The translations under genes and the position numbers were made by a program. This document shows positions 8,262 to 17,375 of a stretch of DNA of 64,000 bases, in pieces. Source of the stretch: Sporocytophaga myxococcoides (GTDB taxonomy: Bacteria; Bacteroidota; Bacteroidia; Cytophagales; Cytophagaceae); the NCBI RefSeq assembly GCF_000775915.1, contig NZ_BBLT01000001.1, forward strand, positions 186,001 through 250,000, given 5' to 3'. How positions within the stretch are numbered: the stretch's first letter is position 1; each line of letters opens with the position of its first letter. A model generated the notes under the pieces. It had not been told where the DNA came from. It saw only the letters and a program-made list of their open reading frames with translations, and ran no database searches.

Positions 8262-8705
8262 ATGGAAAGCAGAATCAAAATCAAAGACCTGGAGCCAAAC
8301 GCCTATCAGGCAATGTATGGGGTAGAAAAATATCTTTCTTCTACAAATATTTCAAAGACTTACAAAAGTCTTATCAAAATCAGGGCTTCTCAGATAAACA
8401 GGTGTGCGTTTTGTATACAAATGCATACAAGAGATGCCCGGTTGGAAGGTGAAACAGAGCAACGTATATATGCCTTATCTGCCTGGAGAGAAACTCCTTT
8501 TTTTACTCCGGAAGAAAGAGTGGTACTTGCACTCACTGAAGAAGTTACATTAATAACTAACAACGGGGTGTCTGACGCGGTTTATAAAGAAGCAGAAAAA
8601 TACTTTGATGATAACTGTATTGCGCAACTTATAATGACGATCGTCTCTATTAACGGATGGAACAGGATAGCTGTCGCTACCCGCTTGGCTCCTGAACATA
8701 TTTAA
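8262..8705 (+). CDS. Carboxymuconolactone decarboxylase/AhpD-like protein (ECF41 partner)
   Basis: 147 aa. AhpD-like all-helical fold with the redox pair and acid in SQINRCAFCIQMHTRDA (CxxC...H), then LSAWRETPFFTPEERVVLALTEEVT. Members of this clade are thiol-disulfide peroxidases or reductases rather than true decarboxylases. The ATG at 8262 is preferred because MESRIKIKDLEPNAYQAMY matches the usual N-terminus of the family, and because the promoter-like element at 8214-8239 would place the transcription start just upstream; ATG 8250 in the same frame is the alternative. Pairing with ECF41 is typical and implies autoregulated co-expression. Confidence 0.9.
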   Translation: MESRIKIKDLEPNAYQAMYGVEKYLSSTNISKTYKSLIKIRASQINRCAFCIQMHTRDARLEGETEQRIYALSAWRETPFFTPEERVVLALTEEVTLITNNGVSDAVYKEAEKYFDDNCIAQLIMTIVSINGWNRIAVATRLAPEHI

Positions 8706-8714
8706 GGGTGTGAG

Positions 8715-8750
8715 AAACAAAGCAGCATTAAAGTAAAGGCTGCTTTGTTT
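8715..8750. terminator. Bidirectional terminator hairpin
   Basis: AAACAAAGCAGC, 12-base loop, GCTGCTTTGTTT: a perfect 12-bp stem whose arms supply T-rich ends on both strands. It sits between the convergent genes ending at 8705 and 8758. Confidence 0.8.
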
Positions 8751-8757
8751 AATTAGA

Positions 8758-9111
8758 TTATTCAGAAATAATGATGGTTACTTTATTCTGCCGGTTTTCC
8801 ACCAGCTTTTCAGTTTTTTCTCCAGCACCAAAATTATTTTTATCACCTTTTTCAGCACTTATATAATATACTACAGATTCAAGGTTTCCGAATACAGCAT
8901 TCCCTTTTTCATCTGTAATCTGGGTATCTACCGGATTAATACTTTTTTCATAGTCTTCTTTAGTTTTATAAAGACTTACAGAAGCTTCACTTTCCAGATT
9001 TCCTAAGTCATTTCTTACGGTTACTTTCAGACTGGTTTTCAAAACATGCATCGTAAAAGAGCTTAATACTGCAAGTGCAATGAGGCTAAACAGAACTGTT
9101 CTTATTTTCAT
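8758..9111 (-). CDS. Small secreted protein with beta-sandwich (carboxypeptidase-regulatory-like) fold
   Basis: 117 aa. An N-terminal signal peptide (MKIRTVLFSLIALAVLSSFT) is followed by a single domain with VTVRNDLGNLESEASVSLYKT, ITDEKGNAVFGNLESVVYYISAE and VTIIISE. The pattern of a parameterised 'T-D-x-x-G-x-A-x-F' strand is that of prealbumin/Cna-B or carboxypeptidase-regulatory-like domains seen in many Bacteroidota surface proteins. No lipobox Cys is present. Function unknown. It is transcribed alone and converges on the ECF41 pair. Confidence 0.75.
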   Translation of the reverse strand: MKIRTVLFSLIALAVLSSFTMHVLKTSLKVTVRNDLGNLESEASVSLYKTKEDYEKSINPVDTQITDEKGNAVFGNLESVVYYISAEKGDKNNFGAGEKTEKLVENRQNKVTIIISE

Positions 9112-9230
9112 AGGTTTATCTTTTAATGAAATTTTAATATTAATTTCTGAATATGCAAATATTTACGCTTTTGGATTAAGGTTGTTTTTCAACATTCAAA
9201 ATTATATGGGGTATTGTCCTCCTTAAGTAG

Positions 9231-9238
9231 TACTTTTG
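9231..9238 (+). promoter_or_regulatory. Possible -7 promoter element
   Basis: TACTTTTG fits TAnnTTTG and lies 22 bases before the ATG of the DUF4241 gene. A TTG is present upstream (9214-9216), but the 14-base spacing is shorter than the usual 17-23. Confidence 0.35.
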
Positions 9239-9260
9239 TTATTAAATATTTGAATGCAAT

Positions 9261-9893
9261 ATGATAAAGTATCCATCTTTTCTTGAAGACAGTTTTAGTA
9301 AGGGCTATTCTATTATTGAAGAAGGTATTACCTATACATTTCAATGTCAGGATATGGGAAACATCAATATACATTCAGGAAAGGTTCTTACATGTGATCC
9401 GTTAAATACAGAAGAGGTGGATGCATTTGTCAACTTGTTTCCAATAGGTAGTTTTCCCGTGGAACTGGCAATAGCAGATATTGAGACAGACGAGCGTATA
9501 GCATTTGCCAGAATAAAATTTTCAGAAGAAAAACCTGTTCGATGGGAATTCGCATTGCTCGAAGGCCAGCGAATGGAAGATTTGCAGGATGGGGAAATCT
9601 TCGGATATGCCGTGGATTCAGGCCTTGGTTGTTTTATGGATCTTTCTGCACTGGACGCATATGAATTCTATGCTCAAAAGAATAAAGAGTACCACGAAGA
9701 AATTTTTGATCAGATGGATGAAGTTTATAAGGATACCAGAACATGGTACATGTGGAAATCAAAAGAAGATACTATTGCTATTTTTACAACAGGTTACGGA
9801 GATGATGTATATCAATCTTATGTTGGCTTTGATAATGACGGAAGGATTTGCAGGCTAGTTACTGATTTCAATCTGTTGGAATGGAATAAGTAA
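9261..9893 (+). CDS. DUF4241 domain protein
   Basis: 210 aa, no signal peptide or membrane segment. The strings FPIGSFPVELAIAD, ERIAFARIKFSEEKPVRWEFAL and GYAVDSGLGCFMDLSAL are the DUF4241 signature; the second half (TRTWYMWKSKEDTIAIFTTGYGDD and DGRICRLVTDF) completes the domain. DUF4241 proteins are uncharacterised cytoplasmic proteins. The gene is monocistronic, lying between a divergent secreted-protein gene and a large kinase gene. Confidence 0.85.
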   Translation: MIKYPSFLEDSFSKGYSIIEEGITYTFQCQDMGNINIHSGKVLTCDPLNTEEVDAFVNLFPIGSFPVELAIADIETDERIAFARIKFSEEKPVRWEFALLEGQRMEDLQDGEIFGYAVDSGLGCFMDLSALDAYEFYAQKNKEYHEEIFDQMDEVYKDTRTWYMWKSKEDTIAIFTTGYGDDVYQSYVGFDNDGRICRLVTDFNLLEWNK

Positions 9894-10108
9894 TTATATG
9901 TGGAATTTTTCTACAAATTCAGTTTTATTTTTTTGATAGTTAGATGGTTGTCCTGTCGATGGCTCAAGGCCTGAAGAAATTAGATATAATTTATATTCAG
10001 ATCTGAAAACATATCCATTTTTAAATTGTTGTATTCAGTTTTACTTTTATAGTTGTAATAGCAGAATTGGTCGCTATTGCAGCCTATGTTAATTTAAATT
10101 CGTTGTAT

Positions 10109-13100
10109 ATGTTGCCTTTTGAGAAATTTGGTCTTAATAAGAAAATAAGACTGGGTTTAGGATTCTCCATTGTCCTACTGATATTATCTTCATGTCTTTC
10201 TTTTTATACCATATTAAAGCTGATAGAGCAATCTTCCTGGGTAGATCATACAAATGAGGTTCTCATCAATATAGAATCTACCATAGCAGAGTTAAGAGGA
10301 GCCGAAACAGGTCAGAGAGGGTATATCATTACGAAAGATGAACAATTCCTTGAGCCATACAGAAATGCGGCGAAAAGAGTAGAAATAAATATAGCTAAGT
10401 TAAAGGAACTTACGGCTGATAATGAATACCAGAGACGGTCTATTGATACATTGGAGCGACTGGTGGGAAATCGTTTTGAAAGGTTGAACCTCGTATTGGA
10501 ACAATTCAAGAAAGACAAGACGCAGGTTAGTTACAGCGATATGGTTGTTGGAAAGAAAATGATGGATGAAATTCGAAGTATGTATACGAATATGCGGATC
10601 GAGGAGCAGAGACTTCTCAAAAGCAGGATTGCAACTGCCCATAAGTATTACAGGTTATCTCCAATCATTATTGTAGTTTCCTCTCTCATTGCCATTACTT
10701 TAGCTGGGGTGTCATTTTATTTTATAAACAATGATATCAAAAACAGGGAAATTGTTCAGCAGGAGTTAAAAACACTAAATAACCAACTAGAGAATTCCAA
10801 TGAGATATTGATTAAAAACAGAAATGAAATAAGTAACCAGAATTATTTGTTACAGGCAAATGCCCAGATCAATGATTTGCTTAGGGGGGAAAGGGATTTA
10901 AACATGTTGAGCAGTAAGGTCTTATCGTACCTCACTGAATTTATGAAGGCTCAGTCAGGAATTATCTATTTGGTACAAGAAGATGGTAGTTTTCAGTTGG
11001 CTGAAACTTATGCATTTGAGGCAAATGTAAACGTTCCTAACAAATTTTATCCTGGAGAGGGGTTATTGGGGCAGTGTGCCTTACAGAAAAAGGTTCAGTT
11101 AATTAATGATATATCTGTTCAAAATATAAAGATAAATTCAGGCTTAGCCGCATTTGATGTTGCTGAAATTTTAATTGTCCCATTTTATCATTCTGAAAAA
11201 ACTACAGCAATAGTCGAGCTTTTGAGTAAAGGTAAATTTAACCAACTGGATCTCCAGTTTATTTATAGTATCGGAAGTACAATATCCATTTTTATAAATG
11301 GAATAATCTCGGAGATGAAAACCTATGAGTTGCTGTCAGAAACCCAGAACCAGGCAGAAGAGCTGGAGACACAGCAGGAAGAGCTTCGGATTATGAATGA
11401 TGAGCTAAGAGAGCAAAGAGATAAGTTACAGGCTTCCGATGAAGAGTTGCGGGCAAGTGAAGAAGAGCTTCAGGAAAAAAATGCGGAACTTGAGTTGCAG
11501 AATGAAGCTATCAATACAAAAAATAAAGCGCTGGAGGATGCAAGGCAGGCATTGCAGTTAAAGGTAAATCAGGTAGAGGTAATAAGCCAGTATAAATCCG
11601 ATTTCCTTGCCAACATGTCTCATGAGTTAAGGACACCATTAAATAGTATACTCATACTTTCAAGCCTTTTAAAAGACAACAAAAACAAAACATTAAGCAA
11701 GAAGGAAGTTGAGCAAGCTGGAATTATTGAGCGTTCCGGAAATGATTTACTTAAGCTTATTAATCAGATCCTGGATCTTGCAAAAGTAGAATCCGGAAAA
11801 GTAAAACTTGAGTTGGGTGATTTCAAACCCAATGAATTTAAAATGGATCACCAGTTCAAAGAACTTGCCAAAGAAAAAAATATAAACTTTAAGTTCCTTA
11901 TACAAAAAGGGCTTCCTGATGTTATTTATACTGATAAATTCAGAGTAGAACAAGTTCTTAAGAATCTACTATCAAATGCATTCAAGTTCACTCCGGATAA
12001 TGGAACAATAGAATATTCCATAAGACCTGTAACAGAATCTAGCAAGAAATTCCTCAATCCTGATTTGAATAATAAAAAAGTAGTAGCATTTGTTGTAAAA
12101 GATACGGGTATCGGAATTCCTCCGGATAAACTGGATCTGATCTTTGAGGCTTTTCAGCAAGCAGATCCATCGACAACCAGAAAATACGGGGGCTCTGGTC
12201 TTGGGCTTACGATTAGCAGGGATATAGCAATATTGCTTGGGGGAGAAATTCAGGTAGAAAGCATTGTTGGTAAAGGGAGCCAATTTACATTATACCTTCC
12301 GGAGAGAGCCGATGAAACCAATTTGGAAGAGGCTGTCCTGGTGCCGGAAAAATATGTATCACTATCTGATGAATCTTCTGCTACTAAAAGTATTCCTACA
12401 GGAAACTCATCAAAAAGTATCCTTATTGTAGAAGATGATGTTTACTTCTCCAGAATTCTTGAAGACTTTGCTAAAAGCAAAGGGTATGAGGTAACTGTTA
12501 TTCATAAAGGAAATGAAGTGATTGACATTGCAAAAGAGAATAACTTTGCCGCCATTCTTCTTGATGTTCAATTACCGGATATGAATGGATGGGAAGTGCT
12601 TAAATGGCTTAAACATAACCCTTTGTTAAAAGATATACCTGTACATATGATGTCTGCATATGATAAAGAGACTTATCACAATCACCTGGGCCAGGAAAAC
12701 TTTATACCAAAGCCTGTAGCTCTGGAGACTCTTGATCAGGCCTTCAATAAAATCGGTCTCAATATAGGCAAAGATGTAATGAAGGTTTTGATAGTAGAAG
12801 ATAATGAAAATGAGAGTATCGCAGTAAAAGATCTTTTAAAATCTCAAGGGATTGAATCTGATAATGCTTTTAATGGGGCAGAAGCTCTTGAATATTTAAG
12901 AAAAGAAAAGTATGACGGGATTATATTAGATATAAAACTTCCTGATTATAATGGATATGATCTGCTGGAGTTCATAAAAAAAGATAATAATCTAAAAGAA
13001 ATGCCCGTAATTATTTATTCAGGAAAAGATCTTTCTATAGATGAGGAAGCTAAATTCAAGAGGTATGCAGATACAATAATTGTAAAGACAGAATATTCCT

Positions 13101-13576
13101 ATACAAGGCTTCTGGAGGAAGTTAAGCTCTTTATGCACAATATGGGTGCAAGTATTGAAAAGTCATCCAGATCTTCAATGATTCATAGGGATATGTTGCT
13201 GAAAGATAAAAAGGTTCTTATTGCTGATGATGATATGCGTAACATATATTCTCTAACCAATGTGCTGGAAGATCAGGGAATGAATGTAGTAGTGGCTTAT
13301 GATGGCAGACAGGCAATAGAGGAGCTTGATTCTAATCCGGATACTGATATAGTACTTATGGATATTATGATGCCGGAAATGGATGGTATCGATGCTACTA
13401 AATCTATCAGATCCAGATCTGAATATCGAAACTTGCCGATTATCGCAATTACAGCAAAAGCAATGACAGGTGATAAGGAAAAATGTATTGCGGCAGGTGT
13501 TTCAGATTACATATCCAAACCAATAGAGTTACCAAAATTGTTATCTCTGATGCGTGTTTGGTTATATAAAAGTTAA
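10109..13576 (+). CDS. Hybrid sensor histidine kinase: CHASE3-GAF-HisKA-HATPase-REC-REC-REC
   Basis: 1155 aa from ATG 10109; an upstream TTG in frame is less likely. Two transmembrane helices (about residues 12-33 and 175-198) flank a CHASE3 domain (STIAELRGAETGQRGYIITK). Then come a GAF domain (about 245-405), a long Glu-rich coiled coil (about 405-490), HisKA with His505 in SHELRTPLNS, and HATPase_c (DTGIGIP, GGSGLGL). Three receivers follow with Asp819 (LLDVQLPDMNG), Asp941 (LDIKLPDYNG) and Asp1085 (MDIMMPEMDG). The second receiver has KTEY where most have KP. CheR follows two bases after the stop, then a receiver-kinase, forming a signalling cluster. Confidence 0.93.
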   Translation: MLPFEKFGLNKKIRLGLGFSIVLLILSSCLSFYTILKLIEQSSWVDHTNEVLINIESTIAELRGAETGQRGYIITKDEQFLEPYRNAAKRVEINIAKLKELTADNEYQRRSIDTLERLVGNRFERLNLVLEQFKKDKTQVSYSDMVVGKKMMDEIRSMYTNMRIEEQRLLKSRIATAHKYYRLSPIIIVVSSLIAITLAGVSFYFINNDIKNREIVQQELKTLNNQLENSNEILIKNRNEISNQNYLLQANAQINDLLRGERDLNMLSSKVLSYLTEFMKAQSGIIYLVQEDGSFQLAETYAFEANVNVPNKFYPGEGLLGQCALQKKVQLINDISVQNIKINSGLAAFDVAEILIVPFYHSEKTTAIVELLSKGKFNQLDLQFIYSIGSTISIFINGIISEMKTYELLSETQNQAEELETQQEELRIMNDELREQRDKLQASDEELRASEEELQEKNAELELQNEAINTKNKALEDARQALQLKVNQVEVISQYKSDFLANMSHELRTPLNSILILSSLLKDNKNKTLSKKEVEQAGIIERSGNDLLKLINQILDLAKVESGKVKLELGDFKPNEFKMDHQFKELAKEKNINFKFLIQKGLPDVIYTDKFRVEQVLKNLLSNAFKFTPDNGTIEYSIRPVTESSKKFLNPDLNNKKVVAFVVKDTGIGIPPDKLDLIFEAFQQADPSTTRKYGGSGLGLTISRDIAILLGGEIQVESIVGKGSQFTLYLPERADETNLEEAVLVPEKYVSLSDESSATKSIPTGNSSKSILIVEDDVYFSRILEDFAKSKGYEVTVIHKGNEVIDIAKENNFAAILLDVQLPDMNGWEVLKWLKHNPLLKDIPVHMMSAYDKETYHNHLGQENFIPKPVALETLDQAFNKIGLNIGKDVMKVLIVEDNENESIAVKDLLKSQGIESDNAFNGAEALEYLRKEKYDGIILDIKLPDYNGYDLLEFIKKDNNLKEMPVIIYSGKDLSIDEEAKFKRYADTIIVKTEYSYTRLLEEVKLFMHNMGASIEKSSRSSMIHRDMLLKDKKVLIADDDMRNIYSLTNVLEDQGMNVVVAYDGRQAIEELDSNPDTDIVLMDIMMPEMDGIDATKSIRSRSEYRNLPIIAITAKAMTGDKEKCIAAGVSDYISKPIELPKLLSLMRVWLYKS

Positions 13577-13578
13577 TA

Positions 13579-14409
13579 ATGGAAATGGGATTTATAGAAA
13601 TAGGAGATGAAGAATATCAGGACTTGCTCATGGCCATTTTGCAGCAATATAGCTACGATTTTTCCGGCTATTCTAAAGCTTCAATGAAGAGACGCATAAG
13701 CAGGTTTTTGATTAACAAAAATCTGGGAACTTTGCGTGAGTTAAAATTGAGAATACTTGCGGATGCAGACTATTTTGACTTTTTTCTGGAAGAGGTTACA
13801 GTGAATGTAACTGAGATGTTCAGAGATCCTTCATTTTATCTTTCCCTTCGGAAGAATGTGGTTCCTTATTTGAAAACATATCCTTTTGTGCGCATTTGGG
13901 ATGCAGGTTGTTCAACAGGAGAAGAGGCGTATTCACTTGCAATGCTTTTTAAGGAAGAAGCTATTTTAGCGAGGTCAAGATTTTATGCAACGGATATAAA
14001 TGGTAAAGTATTGCAAACTGCAAAGGAGGGAATTTATCCTATATCCTGTATGAAAGAATACTCCAGAAATTATATTAAGGCAGGAGGTTTATACTCCTTG
14101 TCAGATTACTATCATGCAAGGTATAACAGAGCTATAATGGATTCAGAGCTAAGTAAAAACTTTCTGTTCTCTGTTCATAATCTCGTACACGACGGATCAT
14201 TTAATGAATTTAATCTGATAGTGTGTCGCAATGTGTTGATATATTTTCAAAAAGAATTACAGGAGAAGGTTTTGGAGTTATTCATGGACAGCCTTCCTGT
14301 TTTTGGATTTCTTGCTCTGGGTAACAAGGAATCACTAAGGTTCAGTAAGATTGAAAAATATTTTCAGGTAATAGATCATAAAGAAAAAATATACAGAAGA
14401 ATTAATTAA
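13579..14409 (+). CDS. CheR-type protein-glutamate O-methyltransferase
   Basis: 276 aa. N-terminal CheR helical domain (YDFSGYSKASMKRRISRFL, EVTVNVTEMFRDPSFY) and a SAM-binding Rossmann fold (IWDAGCSTGEEAYSLAML, ATDINGKVLQTAKEGIY, VHNLVHDGSFNEFNLIVCRNVLIYF without the PxxY-like chemoreceptor-binding tail). It starts two bases after the hybrid kinase stop. Classic CheR methylates chemoreceptors, but no chemoreceptor, CheB or CheA is encoded nearby. In such kinase clusters the substrate may be the kinase's CHASE3/HAMP coiled coil; this is inference. Confidence 0.93.
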   Translation: MEMGFIEIGDEEYQDLLMAILQQYSYDFSGYSKASMKRRISRFLINKNLGTLRELKLRILADADYFDFFLEEVTVNVTEMFRDPSFYLSLRKNVVPYLKTYPFVRIWDAGCSTGEEAYSLAMLFKEEAILARSRFYATDINGKVLQTAKEGIYPISCMKEYSRNYIKAGGLYSLSDYYHARYNRAIMDSELSKNFLFSVHNLVHDGSFNEFNLIVCRNVLIYFQKELQEKVLELFMDSLPVFGFLALGNKESLRFSKIEKYFQVIDHKEKIYRRIN

Positions 14410-14536
14410 AAAGCTTAACCTGCATACAGAACAATATTGTAAAGATATAGTTGTGATTAAGTTTTTCACAATCTTAAAATACTGTTTTTCGAATTAAAAT
14501 AGTCCATTGATCTTTTTAATTTTTACCACAAGTGAA

Positions 14537-15796
14537 ATGAGTCTTGAGAATAATGATATACCTGTTAACGTCCTAATTGTAGATGACCGGGATGAAAACA
14601 TATACAGCCTTGAAAATCTGCTTATTCAGGAGGGAGTAACTATAAATTTCCTTAGAGCCACCTCTGGAAATGAAGCTTTGAAAATTGCTTACAAAACAGA
14701 TCTGGCTCTTATAATGTTGGATGTTCAGATGCCAGGTATGGATGGTTATGAAGTGGCTACTATTTTAAAACAAAAAAAAACGACTCAGAGCATACCTGTC
14801 ATTTTTGTAACAGCCCTTACCCATGAAAGTAAATACGTGGCAGAGGGCTATAGCAAAGGGGCTGTAGACTATTTATTTAAACCGCTTGATCCTTTTATTA
14901 CCAGATCAAAGGTGAATTCTTTTATATCAATTTATCTTCAACAGAAAAAGTTAGAGAAAGATTATAAAAATCTGGAAGAAATTGTTCAGCGCAGGACAGT
15001 TGATTTAAGGCAAAGCAATGAAGAACTGAAAGTGGAAATCAATAAAAGGATGGTTGCGGAAGAGCAATTGAGAAAATACAATGAAAAGTTACTTGCGGTA
15101 AATAAAGACCTTGATCAGTTTGTTTATATAGCTTCTCATGATCTTAAATTGCCTGTTGCAAATCTGGAAGGATTAGTCACTGCCTTAAGGGAGGAACTGG
15201 ATACAGAGGGACTCAGCTGTGTCAATATTATTGATATGATCGATATTTCTACAGGGCAGATGAGAGATACAATAGACGGTTTGATTGGTATTATCAGAAG
15301 CCAGCAGCTTGACAATGGAGCTATTGAGTCTGTCAATTGTTATGAAGTATTGGAGGAAGTAAAGATCAGCATTTCTGAACTGATTAAAACTCATAGTGCT
15401 ACTATCAACACTGATATTGATAGCAAATTGGATTTTAATTTTAACAGGACATGTTTTAAAAGCGTTCTCTTTAATCTTATTTCAAATTCAATAAAGTACA
15501 AGCATCCCGATAGAAATCCTTTAATTAAGATTAATTTTCTGATTACTGACAACTATAAGATTCTGACAGTAAGAGATAATGGAATGGGCATGACACTGGA
15601 AGAACAATCCAGGTTATTTAAGGTATTTAGCAGACTTCATAAAGATGAGGATTCAGAAGGTACTGGTCTTGGTCTTTACAATTTGAAGAAAATGCTTGAG
15701 AGATACGATGCTTGTATTGAAGTGAAGAGTGAAAAGGGCAAAGGAAGTGAATTTAAAATATTATTTCCTCTTGAGTATGAAAGTCTTGTAAAGTAA
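14537..15796 (+). CDS. Response-regulator/histidine-kinase fusion (REC-HisKA-HATPase)
   Basis: 419 aa. Receiver domain (residues 14-135) with Asp62 in IMLDVQMPGMDG and Lys in FKPLDP; coiled coil 140-195; HisKA with His201 in IASHDLKLPVAN; HATPase_c with NLISNSIKYKHP, DNGMGM and GTGLGLYNLKKM. No membrane segment, so it is cytoplasmic and can receive phosphate from the upstream hybrid kinase on its receiver. The ATG at 14537 (MSLENNDIP) is chosen over an upstream TTG in frame because it abuts the receiver domain as in relatives. It is the last gene of the cluster and ends in a terminator. Confidence 0.92.
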   Translation: MSLENNDIPVNVLIVDDRDENIYSLENLLIQEGVTINFLRATSGNEALKIAYKTDLALIMLDVQMPGMDGYEVATILKQKKTTQSIPVIFVTALTHESKYVAEGYSKGAVDYLFKPLDPFITRSKVNSFISIYLQQKKLEKDYKNLEEIVQRRTVDLRQSNEELKVEINKRMVAEEQLRKYNEKLLAVNKDLDQFVYIASHDLKLPVANLEGLVTALREELDTEGLSCVNIIDMIDISTGQMRDTIDGLIGIIRSQQLDNGAIESVNCYEVLEEVKISISELIKTHSATINTDIDSKLDFNFNRTCFKSVLFNLISNSIKYKHPDRNPLIKINFLITDNYKILTVRDNGMGMTLEEQSRLFKVFSRLHKDEDSEGTGLGLYNLKKMLERYDACIEVKSEKGKGSEFKILFPLEYESLVK

Positions 15797-15832
15797 AACC
15801 ACCCGAAGAAAACAAATAGTCCGGGTGGTTTT
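15795..15832. terminator. Bidirectional terminator
   Basis: AAAACCACCCG, 16-base loop, CGGGTGGTTTT: perfect 11-bp stem, overlapping the stop codon of the receiver-kinase and facing the convergent PrnB-like gene. Confidence 0.8.
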
Positions 15833-15868
15833 CATACGCTGGTTGTAAATATTACTATTTATTACTTA

Positions 15869-16972
15869 TTATCTGCCATATCGGGTGATCGCTTGTTCAA
15901 TATCAGCAATCGTTTTTAGATTAAGTGATATGATGTGACTCAAAATATCCGTAGAATACCCCCCGCTGCCATGGCTTCTCTCTTTTTGCTGAGCATAGGA
16001 CTCTTCTGCCAGTTTTTTATGAGGCATTCTGAAGCTTTTTAATCTGTTGCAAAGGGAAAGTAAAGCTCTTGCAGATTTTGCGGTTTGCTGACAATAACCA
16101 GGATTTTTCTTTAATGCTTCAATTACTTTTGTTGCAAGTGAAGGCTGATTGTCATAGTTGTAATAAATATCTCTTATGTCCGGCTGATTAAAAGGAAGGT
16201 ATGTTATTTTAAACTTAACATATTCTTCATCGTTAGTTTCAGAGCTCCAAAGTAGATGGTCAAATACGAATAGCGGCATTTCTACAGCTCCCGGGCCTAT
16301 AAATTCTCTTCTGTATAACGAAATAGGATCAAAATAAAATCTTAATTCATTTGCAAAAACTGCAGGGGAAACATTCCGCTTTGCATACACTATTCCGTTA
16401 ATCATTCCCGAAAGATTTTCTTCTGCTATATTGCAAATCTCTTCAAAGGCAGGGCTGTTCAAAGGAGTTTGGTGCAGTTCTATTAGATTATATATTGCAT
16501 CTACCAGAGGAAACATGGACATTTTAACGCTCTCTATAAGATGTATTTCATCGCTAAGACCAGTGTATGTTCTAACCCTCAGGCCAGAAGGATTCCAGAT
16601 GGTGTAATGAAAAAGCGTATCTCTTGGAGGTAAATTTGTTTTGTCACTTAAAACATCCAATACATAGTCCAGTTCAGGAATTACTTCTACTGGTTCTGTA
16701 CCATGTTTTTTTAATGACCCCAGAAATATCCCAATGTCCCTCATGCAGGCAATAGATTCATTGTATGTGAATCTTTCAAGCCTTTCCGGGTAAGGTAAAT
16801 GTTTATATAAAATCTCGGCAAGTGCCTGTACATTCTTTTCTCTGTTGAGTTTATGAATGAAAGGGATCAATCGGTCAATTTGTATCGGATCAAGTTTGTC
16901 AATTTCCTGACTAATCTTTTTCCATTTATTTCCTTCGGTTTGTTGAGGTAATTTTAATGTTTCCGGGGTCAT
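15869..16972 (-). CDS. PrnB-family protein (monodechloroaminopyrrolnitrin synthase-like, DUF1864)
   Basis: 367 aa. Long colinear similarity to PrnB of the pyrrolnitrin pathway as I remember it: MRDIGIFLGSLKKHGTEPV, TNLPPRDTLFHYTIWNP, YTGLSDEIHLIESVKMSM, FIGPGAVEMPLFVFDHLLW, and SHGSGGYSTDIL near the C-terminus. PrnB belongs to the haem-dependent tryptophan/indoleamine dioxygenase superfamily and rearranges the indole ring of 7-chlorotryptophan. No prnA, prnC or prnD homologue lies beside it, so the substrate here is probably a different indole or amine (inference). It follows the STAS-like gene by seven bases on the same strand. Length matches the family (about 360 aa). Confidence 0.85.
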   Translation of the reverse strand: MTPETLKLPQQTEGNKWKKISQEIDKLDPIQIDRLIPFIHKLNREKNVQALAEILYKHLPYPERLERFTYNESIACMRDIGIFLGSLKKHGTEPVEVIPELDYVLDVLSDKTNLPPRDTLFHYTIWNPSGLRVRTYTGLSDEIHLIESVKMSMFPLVDAIYNLIELHQTPLNSPAFEEICNIAEENLSGMINGIVYAKRNVSPAVFANELRFYFDPISLYRREFIGPGAVEMPLFVFDHLLWSSETNDEEYVKFKITYLPFNQPDIRDIYYNYDNQPSLATKVIEALKKNPGYCQQTAKSARALLSLCNRLKSFRMPHKKLAEESYAQQKERSHGSGGYSTDILSHIISLNLKTIADIEQAITRYGR

Positions 16973-16979
16973 CGTTTTA

Positions 16980-17375
16980 TCAGCTTAAAAGCCATTTAAT
17001 ACATTCATCTTCGCTTTCAAAAGTTCTTATTACAAGGTTTCCGACGTGGGCGTCTTTGTTTACTTTATCAACCGTTGCTTTAGCAAACAAATCGGGTGCA
17101 ATCAGTGCAGCGATTTTTTTCATACCGATCTTTTCTACTTCTGGAAACCACTCTTTTGCAAGATATTCCTGCACCTCTTTCGAAAGTACTTTTAGATTTC
17201 TGTGGTCACTCAGATGGACTGTAATCTTATTTTTTGTAGCATGTTCTGTAATTACCGAACAGCCTTTCCTTACTTGTTCTGGTTTTAAGAAACCACTCCA
17301 TCTTGCATAGATAATACCGTTTGAACCTTCTGTAACTTCACAGTAATCTTCCTGAAAAACTTTTGTTGTAACCAT
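16980..17375 (-). CDS. Small STAS/SpoIIAA-like protein
   Basis: 131 aa, soluble. VTEGSNGIIYARWSGFLKPEQVRKG, VHLSDHRNLKVLSKEVQEYLA, IAALIAPDLFAKATVDKVNK and TFESEDECIKWLLS show the alternating beta-alpha pattern of SpoIIAA-like/STAS-like domains common in Cytophagales, where they often precede sensor or regulator genes. No kinase lies beside it; instead the PrnB-like gene follows seven bases downstream in one transcription unit. Role unknown. Confidence 0.75.
   Translation of the reverse strand: MVTTKVFQEDYCEVTEGSNGIIYARWSGFLKPEQVRKGCSVITEHATKNKITVHLSDHRNLKVLSKEVQEYLAKEWFPEVEKIGMKKIAALIAPDLFAKATVDKVNKDAHVGNLVIRTFESEDECIKWLLS

Noticed and set aside
11972-12283. 103-codon minus-strand ORF
   Set aside because: Antisense to the conserved HATPase region of the hybrid kinase.
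15869-16972. Pyrrolnitrin biosynthetic cluster
   Set aside because: Only a PrnB-like gene is present; no PrnA, PrnC or PrnD homologue is adjacent, so a pyrrolnitrin claim would be unfounded.
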